From Polyangium jinanense (GTDB lineage Bacteria > Myxococcota > Polyangia > Polyangiales > Polyangiaceae), in contig NZ_JAGTJJ010000003.1 of assembly GCF_028435365.1 (NCBI RefSeq), positions 248,001-312,000 of the forward strand: a stretch of DNA of 64,000 nucleotides. Reading direction: 5' to 3'. Below the pieces are notes generated by a model. It worked only from the letters and a program-made list of their open reading frames with translations. It searched no databases and was not told the DNA's origin. Each line of letters begins with the position of its first letter. Within the stretch, counting starts at the first letter, position 1. The position numbers and the translations under genes were made by a program. Positions 40,626 through 47,921 of the stretch are shown in pieces.

Positions 40626-41435
40626 GTGGCCCTGGATCTGCTTCGTCGTGACCTCGCTCCGGTCCTGCCCGAGGCGCTCGCGCTCATCGACGCGGAGGCG
40701 CGGCGCGTGCTCCAGTTGAGCCTCGCGGCGCGCAAGCTCGTTGATTTCCGCGGGCCGTTCGGCTGGGGGTACGCCTCGGTCAATACGGGCCGACTCCGTC
40801 CGCTCGGCGAGGGCCCCGTGCCCGGCGTCTCCATTGGCCAGCGCCAGTCGCAGCCGCTCCTCGAGGTGCGCACGCCCATCGTGTTCGACCTCGCGGACCT
40901 CGACGCTGCGTCGCGCGGCGCGATCGACCTCGACCTGTCTCCGGTGGTGGAGGCGGCCGAGCGGATTGCGCGGGTCGAGGACGGCGCCATTTTTCATGGT
41001 TATGCCGAGGGCGACATTCACGGCATCGTGCAGAAGAGCCCGCACGCGCCCGTGCGTATTCCGACGGTCACGGCGTTCCCGGCCGCGGTCGTGCAGGCGA
41101 AGGAGGTTCTCCGATCGGCGGGCGTCACGGGTCCGTACGTGCTCGTGGCGGGCTCGCGTGAATACGACGAGCTCGCGGCGGGCTCGGACGACGGGTATCC
41201 GATCTTGAAGCGTATCGAGCGGCAGATCATCGATCACCCCGTCGTGTGGGCGCCTGCGCTCTCCGGCGCGGTGCTGCTCTCCGTGCGCGGCGGCGATTTC
41301 GAGCTCACGGTCGGGCAGGACCTTTCGATCGGATACGCGTACCACGAAAAACAGAAGGTCGAGCTCTTCCTGACCGAGTCGTTCACGTTCCGCGTCCTCG
41401 AGCCGCAGGCGGCCGTCGTCCTGCGCCGCGGCTAG
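40626..41435 (+). CDS. Encapsulin shell protein (linocin M18 family)
   Basis: 269 residues from GTG 40626 with GGGGGAGG upstream. The N-terminus MALDLLRRDLAPVLPEALALIDAEARRVLQLSLAARKLVDFRGPFGWGYA is the encapsulin N-arm. The body contains GVSIGQRQSQPLLEVRTPIVFDLADLDAASRGAIDLDLSPV and the HK97-like A-domain end (VELFLTESFTFRVLEPQAAVVL). Subunits form an icosahedral nanocompartment that loads cargo carrying GSLR-type peptides, here the EncFtn. The short 3-bp gap indicates a two-gene operon and joint expression. Confidence 0.97.
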   Translation: MALDLLRRDLAPVLPEALALIDAEARRVLQLSLAARKLVDFRGPFGWGYASVNTGRLRPLGEGPVPGVSIGQRQSQPLLEVRTPIVFDLADLDAASRGAIDLDLSPVVEAAERIARVEDGAIFHGYAEGDIHGIVQKSPHAPVRIPTVTAFPAAVVQAKEVLRSAGVTGPYVLVAGSREYDELAAGSDDGYPILKRIERQIIDHPVVWAPALSGAVLLSVRGGDFELTVGQDLSIGYAYHEKQKVELFLTESFTFRVLEPQAAVVLRRG

Positions 41436-41485
41436 AACATCGATCGGTTTGACAACCGCTCGATGCTCTAGCCTTCTTTCGTCCC

Positions 41486-41593
41486 GAGGGGGACGCCTCG
41501 CGTCCCCCTCTCGTCCGGGCAAAGCCCGGCCGATTCACCCCCCGAGGCGATCTCGCTTCGCGATCTCGCAGAGCGCCGAACCGTTCGGCGCTC
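41486..41593. repeat. Cluster of strong inverted repeats downstream of encapsulin
   Basis: Three perfect hairpins occur within 108 bp: GAGGGGGACG/CGTCCCCCTC (41486-41510, 5-nt loop), CCGGGC/GCCCGG (41515-41529, 3-nt loop) and GAGCGCCGAA/TTCGGCGCTC (41571-41593, 3-nt loop). Between the last two lies the direct repeat GCGATCTCGC-TTC-GCGATCTCGC. They fill the 232-bp gap between the encapsulin and a lipoprotein gene. The first could end transcription of the encapsulin operon, but no T tract follows any of them. They may form a repetitive extragenic element. A TTGACA at 41449-41454 lies just upstream; no good -10 partner is visible. Confidence 0.75.
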
Positions 41594-41667
41594 TAGATCC
41601 CGCCTTCCGTTCGCCCTCGCCCTCGTGTACGGTGCCCTGCCGCCCGAACGGCAGGACCACCGGCCTC

Positions 41668-41997
41668 ATGAAAAACCCCTCCCTGCGCGCCTTTGCCGCG
41701 CTCGTCCTCGCCTTGCCTCTCGTCGCCCTCGGCTGCTCGAAGGAAGCGAAGGCCAAGGGCACGCTCGAAAAGTACGAGGCGGTGTTCCGGGTATGCAAGG
41801 AGGAGACGGAGAAGGCGAAGCTTTCGCCCGGGGAGCATCGTTGCTCGCTCGTGGCGAGCATCGCCGTCGATCTCGGCCTCGAAGAGTCGGGGCTCGAGGA
41901 GCCGAAGCGGCGCGAGTTGCTCTCGGCCTGGCTCGAAAAAAAGGGGTTCGGGGCCCATTACGTGCCGCCGGAAAAGCGGCCCAAGGAAGAGCGCTGA
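41668..41997 (+). CDS. Small lipoprotein
   Basis: 109 residues from ATG 41668; an upstream in-frame extension to 41449 runs through the hairpin cluster and is not supported. The leader RAFAALVLALPLVALGC is a lipoprotein signal (VALGC). The mature part is helical and charged (LEKYEAVFRVCKEETEKAKLSPGEHRCSLVASIAVDLGL), with two internal cysteines. The function is unknown. The next gene starts 20 bp later. Confidence 0.8.
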   Translation: MKNPSLRAFAALVLALPLVALGCSKEAKAKGTLEKYEAVFRVCKEETEKAKLSPGEHRCSLVASIAVDLGLEESGLEEPKRRELLSAWLEKKGFGAHYVPPEKRPKEER

Positions 41998-42017
41998 AGG
42001 CGCGAGAAAGGTTTGTC

Positions 42018-42674
42018 ATGTCCGAGGAAGGGATCGACGATCCGCGGAGCGTCCTGTCGCTCGCCGCGAACGAGCTCGGCGCGGGGCAATTCGAGGCTGC
42101 GCTCGCGCGCGTGAAAGCGCTCCAGCCGTCGCTTTCGGCCACGCCCGACCTGCTCGCGCCGTCGCGCGCGCTCGAAGCGCGTGCCCTCGCGAGCCTCGGG
42201 CGCGGGGAGGAGGCGCTCGCGGTGCTCGATCAAGGGCAGAAGGACGCCGAGGCGGCGAACCTGCCCGCGCACGTCGAGGGCCTCGGGCGGCTGCGGGCCG
42301 GACTCGCGCAGGCGTTCGAGATGGAGCAGCTCGCGGCGATGTCGGCCGAGGATCTGGAGCGACAAACCGACGATCCGGCCCAGCGCGCTGTGCTTTATTC
42401 GAACAAGATCGTCGCGTCGCTCGCCGTGGGCGACATCGAAGGCGCGCGCAAGCTCCTGCCGCGCGCCCGCGTGGCCGCCGAGCAGGCCGAGGATCCGGCC
42501 GCGCTCCTGCCCGTCCTGCTCGCGACGACGCAGCTCTGCGTGGCGACGGACGACGTGAAGACGGCGAAACGCGCGCTCGAAGCGGCCCGCAAGGTCGCCG
42601 AGGCGCACGAGCCGGACGTGATCCCGATGATCGATGAAATGGCGGGGTATCTCTTGCAGGACCCCGAAGCCTGA
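42018..42674 (+). CDS. TPR-like helical repeat protein
   Basis: 218 residues from ATG 42018. Repeated helix pairs of ~34 residues are visible (RSVLSLAANELGAGQFEAALARVKALQP, RALEARALASLGRGEEALAVLDQGQKDAEAAN, YSNKIVASLAVGDIEGARKLLPRARVAAEQA, LLATTQLCVATDDVKTAKRALEAARKVAEAH), with the small-residue pattern of tetratricopeptide repeats, about four to five in all. There is no signal peptide. Such proteins mediate protein-protein contacts. It follows a lipoprotein gene and ends at a hairpin. Confidence 0.75.
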   Translation: MSEEGIDDPRSVLSLAANELGAGQFEAALARVKALQPSLSATPDLLAPSRALEARALASLGRGEEALAVLDQGQKDAEAANLPAHVEGLGRLRAGLAQAFEMEQLAAMSAEDLERQTDDPAQRAVLYSNKIVASLAVGDIEGARKLLPRARVAAEQAEDPAALLPVLLATTQLCVATDDVKTAKRALEAARKVAEAHEPDVIPMIDEMAGYLLQDPEA

Positions 42675-42683
42675 TTCCCATCT

Positions 42684-42708
42684 CCCTCTCCCGCAGCGCG
42701 GGAGAGGG
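42684..42708. terminator. Bidirectional hairpin terminator between convergent genes
   Basis: CCCTCTCCCGC (42684-42694), 3-nt loop AGC, GCGGGAGAGGG (42698-42708): a perfect 11-bp stem followed by GCAGGGATGAGGGTTTTCC. It lies in the 52-bp gap between the 3' ends of the TPR-like and gamma-glutamyltransferase genes. It shares its stem sequence with the hairpin at 866-889. Confidence 0.75.
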
Positions 42709-42726
42709 GCAGGGATGAGGGTTTTC

Positions 42727-44643
42727 CTATTTCGGCTCCACCACCATCGCGCTCCCGCCATTGCGGCGCACCGGCTCCGCGACGGCGGTCATCGTGCCAT
42801 CGTCGTTCAACCGAATCGCCGTCGCCGCGCCGATGAGGCCCGCGTCCGAAAAAGCGTGGCCCTTGGCCTCTAGCGCCGTCGCCTCGGGCGAGCTCATGAA
42901 CAGCGGCTCGGCGTTGCTCGTGGCGTTCGGCGCGTTTCGTTGCGACACGCGCGGCGCGGCCAGCGCCTCGTCGATCGGCATCTTGAAATCAAGGTGGTTC
43001 ACGAGGATCTGCATCACCGTCGTGATGATCGTCGCGCCGCCGGGCGAGCCGATCGCGAGCACGGGCGCGCCGTTCGAGAGCACAATCGTCGGGCTCATGC
43101 TGCTGCGTGGCCGCTTGCCCGGCTCGAGCACGTTCGGGTGCGGCGTGTCCGGCGTGGCCGGGATGTTGAAATCGGTGAGCTCGTTGTTCAGCAAGAACCC
43201 GCGCCCCGGCACGACCATGCCATTGCCACCCTCGTATTCGATCGTGCAGGTGTACGAAACCCAGTTCCCGAACGAATCCGCCACCGTGATGTGCGTGGTC
43301 TCCGGATCGAGATCGGCGGGCGACTCCCCGGCATGAACCCAGGCCGGCGGCTTTGCTTTCGCGCCGCTCGGATCCACCTGGTGCGCGAACGGATTGCCCG
43401 CGGGCTTGGCCTCGGTGGAGGCCGTCGTCGCATCGATGAACGCCCGCCGCTCGGCGGTGTACGCCGCCGACAGCATTCCTTCCACGGGCACGTTCACGTA
43501 CTCGGGATCACCCATGAAGGTATTTCGATCCGCATACGTGAGGCGGGAGGCTTCGAGCCACAAATGCAAAAAATCCGTTTTGCTCATCGAGGCCGGATCG
43601 AATCCTTCGAGCAGGTTCAGCGTCATGCCCGCGGTGAGCCCGCCGCTCGAAGGCAATCCGACCCCGAGGATCGTGAGCCCGCGATAGGTCGTTTGCACGG
43701 CGGGGCGCACGCGCGCCTCGTACGCCGAGAGGTCTGACAGGGCCATGAAGCCCGGCCGAGAGACGATCGTCGCGTCGGCCGTGAACGGCGGGTTCGTCAC
43801 GGTCGAGACGATGTCCTTGCCGATGTCGCCGTCGTAAAACACGGCCGGGCCGTTCTTCGCGATGAGCTCGTACGTCGCGGCGAGGTCCGGGTTCGTGAAG
43901 ATCGAGCCGACGGGGAAGGGATCGCCGGCCGCGTTCAAGAAGAGCGCGCGTGTGCTCTGGATCTGCCGGAATCGATCGATGTTGCGTGTCGTCTGGTCGA
44001 AGAACGTCGCGTCGACGTCGAACCCCTTCTTGGCCACGAAAATGGCGAGCTTCAGCGCGTCGGCGAGCGGGAGTTTTCCATATCGACGCAGCGCCTCGTC
44101 CCAGCCGCGCAGCGTGCCGGGCACGCCGACCGAGAGGCCGCTCGTGAGCAGATCGTTGAATGCAATGGGCGCGCCGTTCTCGTAATACGCCGTGTGCTTC
44201 ATTCCTTGCGGCGTCGTCTCGCGGTGGTCGATCACCACGGCCTGCTTCTTGTCGGCGAGCCATACGAGCATGAACCCACCGCCGCCGATGCCGCACGAAA
44301 ATGGATCGGTCACGCCGAGCGTCGCGGCTGCGGCGACCGCCGCGTCGATCGCATTGCCGCCGGCTTTGAGCGCCTCGATCGCGGCCCACGTCCCGCGATG
44401 GTCCACCGTGGCCGCGGCGCCGCCCTTCCCGGCGGCGGTCGGCACGAACATCGTGGGCGGCACCGGATCGGGCGGCGGCTCGGCATCGGCGGGGGCATCG
44501 GTCCCCGCGTCCGTCGGTTCGGGCCCGGCGTCGTTTCCGCCACCACCCGCGTCCGGATTCGTGGTGGGAGGGGTCGGCTGCGAATCGAGCGAGCAGCCGA
44601 GGAGCGTGGCCGCAAGAAGAAGAGCGAGATTCGTGTGACGCAT
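42727..44643 (-). CDS. ggt: Gamma-glutamyltransferase, lipoprotein form
   Basis: 638 residues. The leader LALLLAATLLGCS gives a lipobox (LLGC), then a Pro/Asp/Ala-rich linker to about residue 70. The large subunit shows GGNAIDAAVAAAATLGVTDPFSCGIGGGGFMLVWL and PGTLRGWDEALRRYGKLP. The autoprocessing and nucleophile Thr449 is in ETTHITVADSFGNWVSYTCTIEYEGGNGMVVPGRGFLLNNELTDF, where the enzyme cuts itself to form the small subunit. It transfers or hydrolyses gamma-glutamyl groups, as of glutathione. A surface-anchored GGT is unusual but consistent with the lipobox. Confidence 0.95.
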   Translation of the reverse strand: MRHTNLALLLAATLLGCSLDSQPTPPTTNPDAGGGGNDAGPEPTDAGTDAPADAEPPPDPVPPTMFVPTAAGKGGAAATVDHRGTWAAIEALKAGGNAIDAAVAAAATLGVTDPFSCGIGGGGFMLVWLADKKQAVVIDHRETTPQGMKHTAYYENGAPIAFNDLLTSGLSVGVPGTLRGWDEALRRYGKLPLADALKLAIFVAKKGFDVDATFFDQTTRNIDRFRQIQSTRALFLNAAGDPFPVGSIFTNPDLAATYELIAKNGPAVFYDGDIGKDIVSTVTNPPFTADATIVSRPGFMALSDLSAYEARVRPAVQTTYRGLTILGVGLPSSGGLTAGMTLNLLEGFDPASMSKTDFLHLWLEASRLTYADRNTFMGDPEYVNVPVEGMLSAAYTAERRAFIDATTASTEAKPAGNPFAHQVDPSGAKAKPPAWVHAGESPADLDPETTHITVADSFGNWVSYTCTIEYEGGNGMVVPGRGFLLNNELTDFNIPATPDTPHPNVLEPGKRPRSSMSPTIVLSNGAPVLAIGSPGGATIITTVMQILVNHLDFKMPIDEALAAPRVSQRNAPNATSNAEPLFMSSPEATALEAKGHAFSDAGLIGAATAIRLNDDGTMTAVAEPVRRNGGSAMVVEPK

Positions 44644-44724
44644 GGCGTCGAGGAGAACACGGCCACGAGGGCGAATCCATCGAGAAATGACGAATTCACG
44701 GGCCGTCCCGGACGCGGCGTTCGG

Positions 44725-45558
44725 TTAGCCTCCTTCGGAGAGCCGCCTCGCCAGCCGCACGTGGAGCGCGTGCCCCGCCTTGAATGCGAGGTAATGCGCC
44801 CGCGGCAGCGGATCCAGGAGCGAAAGATCTCCCACGAAATCCAGCAGCTTGTGGCGCGCGGGCTCATCCGGAAAGCGCAGCGGCCCGTTCAGCCATTTCT
44901 CCTCGTCGCAGACGATGGCCGTATCGAGGCTCGCCCCCGCGAGTAGGCCCCGCGCCCGCATCGCCTCGACGTCGGAGACCACCCCGAACGTCCGCGCCGG
45001 CGCCACCTGCGCCAAAAATCGCTCGGGCGAGGCCACGAACGACGCCCATTGCTCGCCGATCGGCGCCGCGTCGAACGCGATTCCACAGGAAAAACGTAAT
45101 TCCGGGGAGGGGATCGCCGCGACGAACGCGTCACCGCTCGAAGGCACCCAGATCGGCGCCTCCAGGACCGTTTGCAGCCGCGGCGCATATGCCGCCGAGA
45201 GCCCGACGCGCGCGATCGCCTCGGCCCATGGCAGCGCCGAGCCGTCGAGGATCGGCACCTCGGGCCCCGTGATCTCGATACACGCGTCGTCCACGCCCAT
45301 CCCCGCGAGCGCGGCCAGCAAATGCTCCGGCGTCCGTACCTGCGCCTCGCCATTCGCGAGTGTCGTCGAGCGCGTCGTATCGACGACGAACGCCGCGCGT
45401 GCCCGGACCACCGGCTCGAAAGGCAGATCCTTCCGCACAAAAAAGCGCCCTTCGCCTGCCGCGACGGGGCGGATTCGCGCCTCCACGTGCGCCCCCGTGT
45501 GCAGGCCTCGCCCCGCGAGCACGACATCTTCTGCGACGGTTTTTCGCTTTTCGACCAT
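44725..45558 (-). CDS. lpxC: UDP-3-O-acyl-N-acetylglucosamine deacetylase
   Basis: 277 residues from ATG 45558; the frame is open further upstream, but LpxC starts here (MVEKRKTVAEDVVLAGRGLHTG). The zinc ligands are His79 in RTPEHLLAAL, His236 and Asp240 in ARHKLLDFVGD, and catalytic residues include Glu78, Asp244 and His263 (AGHALH), close to the E. coli numbering. It catalyses the committed step of lipid A synthesis, so the cell has LPS or a lipid A-type lipid. The protein is slightly shorter than E. coli LpxC (305 residues). It is divergent from the DAG-kinase-family gene. Confidence 0.96.
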   Translation of the reverse strand: MVEKRKTVAEDVVLAGRGLHTGAHVEARIRPVAAGEGRFFVRKDLPFEPVVRARAAFVVDTTRSTTLANGEAQVRTPEHLLAALAGMGVDDACIEITGPEVPILDGSALPWAEAIARVGLSAAYAPRLQTVLEAPIWVPSSGDAFVAAIPSPELRFSCGIAFDAAPIGEQWASFVASPERFLAQVAPARTFGVVSDVEAMRARGLLAGASLDTAIVCDEEKWLNGPLRFPDEPARHKLLDFVGDLSLLDPLPRAHYLAFKAGHALHVRLARRLSEGG

Positions 45559-45704
45559 TGTTCGTTCGTGGGGGCTTCGGTCTTCGTTGCACCATCGTCC
45601 CCCTGCGGCAGGCGCGAAAAACATTTCGCGGCGCGCCTGAGAGTGGAGAACGAGGCCGGTTCGATCTTGTGGCGCGCGGTCATGTCGTGGCAAGGGTTAG
45701 GTCG

Positions 45705-46655
45705 ATGAAGCCGCTTCTCATCGTGAACCCCCAGTCGGCGGGAGGAAAGACGGGCGCGCTCTTCGAGAAGATGCGCGGGCCGATCGAGCGTCACCTCGGG
45801 CACGTCGACGTCGTGTTCACCGAACGTTCTCGGCACGCGGTCGACATCGCGCGCGAGGCGGCGAGCGAGGGGCGGGAGATGGTGGTCTCCGTCGGCGGCG
45901 ACGGCTCGATCCACGAGGTCGTCTGCGGGCTCATGGAGGCGCGCGACGCGGGCAAGAAGCTCCCGAAGTTCGGCATCATCGGCGCCGGCACGGGCGGCGA
46001 CTACCGGCGCACGCTCGGCTTCGAGAACCGCCTCGATCGTTATTGCGAGGCCATCGCCGAGGGCAAGACGCGCGCGGTGGACATCGGACGATTCTCCTAC
46101 GCGACGCACACGGGCGAGCGGAAAAGTTCTTACTTCGTGAACATCCTCTCCGTCGGCATGAGCGGCCTCGTCGATCAGCTCGTGGCCGAGTCGACGCGCA
46201 CGCTCGGCGGCACGATGGCGTATTTCACGTCCTCGGTGAAAGGCCTCGCGCGGAGCGTCGTGGGCCGCGTCAAATGCACGATATGGCGGGAGGACGGCTC
46301 GCGCGAGGAGACGATCGAGACCCGTTGCATGGCGATCTGCAACGGCCGGTACTTCGGCAGCGGCATGCAGGTCGCGCCGATGGCGCACCCGGACGACGGG
46401 CTCTTCGACGTCGTCGACCTCGGCGCCGCCTCGCGCCTGCGCTTTTTCATGGTCTCGTCGCGCATGTACACCGGCACGCACGTGCACTCGCTCGATGTGA
46501 AGCACTACCGCTGCGAGCGCATCCAATTGGAACTTTTGAACGAGGACGTCGCGGATCGTTTCCTGCTCGACGTCGACGGCGAGCCGCTCGGCCGCTTGCC
46601 TTTGGAGATCGAGATGGTGCCCGGCGCCATCGAGGTCCTCGTCCCCAAGCAATAA
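45705..46655 (+). CDS. Diacylglycerol/lipid kinase family protein
   Basis: 316 residues from ATG 45705. The DAGK catalytic domain starts with KPLLIVNPQSAGGKTGALFEKM and has VDVVFTERSRHAVDIAREAASEG, then VSVGGDGSIHEVVCGLM (the GGDGT-like ATP site, here GGDGS) and GIIGAGTGGDYRRTLGF, where the family has GTxNDFAR. The C-terminal YegS-like beta domain has GLFDVVDLG and ends in EIEMVPGAIEVLVP. It probably phosphorylates a lipid; its divergent neighbour lpxC is also a membrane-lipid enzyme. Confidence 0.9.
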   Translation: MKPLLIVNPQSAGGKTGALFEKMRGPIERHLGHVDVVFTERSRHAVDIAREAASEGREMVVSVGGDGSIHEVVCGLMEARDAGKKLPKFGIIGAGTGGDYRRTLGFENRLDRYCEAIAEGKTRAVDIGRFSYATHTGERKSSYFVNILSVGMSGLVDQLVAESTRTLGGTMAYFTSSVKGLARSVVGRVKCTIWREDGSREETIETRCMAICNGRYFGSGMQVAPMAHPDDGLFDVVDLGAASRLRFFMVSSRMYTGTHVHSLDVKHYRCERIQLELLNEDVADRFLLDVDGEPLGRLPLEIEMVPGAIEVLVPKQ

Positions 46656-46718
46656 TGCGTTGCGGCATTGCGGAATGGGCTCGCGTCGCCCGCCATTCGA
46701 TGTAGAATCGAACGTCCC

Positions 46719-47921
46719 ATGAGCCAAGACGGCGTCTCGAGCGGCGCGCGCTCCTCTGGACCGCGCTTTCTGGTCGTTGGATGTGGCGGAATCGGTGGCC
46801 TCGTGGCCGCGCACCTGTTCGCAGGTGGGCACGACGTCACGGCGCTGACCACGAATACACGGATCGCGGACGCGATCAATACGAAAGGCCTGCGTGTCCT
46901 CGGCGAGAACAGCCCCGGCGCCGTGCGCGGTCGGGCCCTCACCGAGCTTCTGCCGGGCACCGAGCCGTTCGATTACATCCTGCTCGCCACGCAGCCGCCA
47001 CAGGTGGAAGAAGCCGCTCGTGGCGTCTTGCCGTTCCTCGCGGAGACGGGCGCGATGGTGACGTTCCAGAACGGCCTCTGCGAGCCGCGCCTCGCGCAGA
47101 TCGCGGGCCCGGAGCGGGTGCTCGGCGGCGTCGTCGCGTGGGGCGCGTCGATGATCGAGCCCGGCGTGTACGAACGCACGTCCCCCGGGGGGTTTGTCCT
47201 GGGCCGCATGGACGGGCAGCCGGACGACAGGTTGTATCCGCTGGCGAAGGCGCTCGGCTCGATCGGCGAGACGATCATCACGGACAACCTCGCCGGCGCG
47301 CGCTGGTCGAAGCTCGCGATCAACTGCGCGATCAGCTCGCTCGGCGCGCTTGGCGGCGACAGGCTCGGCGCGCTTTTGCGCCATCGCTTCATTCGACGGC
47401 TCACGCTGGAAATCATGACCGAGGTCGTGCTCGTGGCGCGCGCCTCGGGCGTGAAGCTGCAAAAGGTCTCGGGCACGCTCGATCTCGACTGGATCGCGCT
47501 CTCCGACGCCGATCGGATGGCCGTCGCGTCGCCCTCGCTCTTCGCGAAGCACGCCATTTTGCTCGCGGTGGGCACGCGCTTCCGCAAGATGCGCTCGTCG
47601 ATGCTCGCCGCCATCGAGCGGGGCCGGCCGCCCGCCGTGGATTTCTTGAACGGGGAAATCACGAGCCGTGGCCTCTCGCTCGGCATCGCGACGCCCATCA
47701 ATGCGGCCATCCAGGCCGAGGTGCACGCGCTCGCCGCGAACCGCACGCCGCCGTCGCTCGCGCTTTGCCGCGCGCTTTATGAGCGGACGCGTTCGCTCGT
47801 GAATGCGCCGTTCTCGATCCCGCCGCCCCCCGCGGAGGCGGATCCGGCCGCGCTCGACCCGGAGATCCCGCCGCCGCCCCGCAAGGCGACGGCGTCCCGC
47901 ATCTCTTCGCTCGAACTATGA
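46719..47921 (+). CDS. Ketopantoate reductase (ApbA/PanE) family protein
   Basis: 400 residues from ATG 46719. The Rossmann NADPH site is FLVVGCGGIGGLVAAHLFAGGHDV, followed by FDYILLATQPPQVEEAARGVLPFL, FQNGLCEPRLAQIAGPERVLGGVVAWGA and the C-terminal helical domain with RWSKLAINCAISSLGALGG and GRPPAVDFLNGEI, all typical of PanE. The protein is about 100 residues longer than E. coli PanE (303), with a Pro-rich tail. It may make pantoate for CoA or act on another 2-oxo acid. Its stop overlaps the convergent gene by 6 nt. Confidence 0.9.
   Translation: MSQDGVSSGARSSGPRFLVVGCGGIGGLVAAHLFAGGHDVTALTTNTRIADAINTKGLRVLGENSPGAVRGRALTELLPGTEPFDYILLATQPPQVEEAARGVLPFLAETGAMVTFQNGLCEPRLAQIAGPERVLGGVVAWGASMIEPGVYERTSPGGFVLGRMDGQPDDRLYPLAKALGSIGETIITDNLAGARWSKLAINCAISSLGALGGDRLGALLRHRFIRRLTLEIMTEVVLVARASGVKLQKVSGTLDLDWIALSDADRMAVASPSLFAKHAILLAVGTRFRKMRSSMLAAIERGRPPAVDFLNGEITSRGLSLGIATPINAAIQAEVHALAANRTPPSLALCRALYERTRSLVNAPFSIPPPPAEADPAALDPEIPPPPRKATASRISSLEL

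Noticed and set aside
40626..41435. HK97 phage capsid remnant
   Set aside because: The sequence is full-length encapsulin next to its EncFtn cargo with a targeting peptide, and other phage genes are absent.
44889..47726. A 945-residue antisense frame over panE-like and DAG-kinase-like genes
   Set aside because: Only its end corresponds to out-of-frame lpxC sequence; the rest is shadow sequence without family signals.
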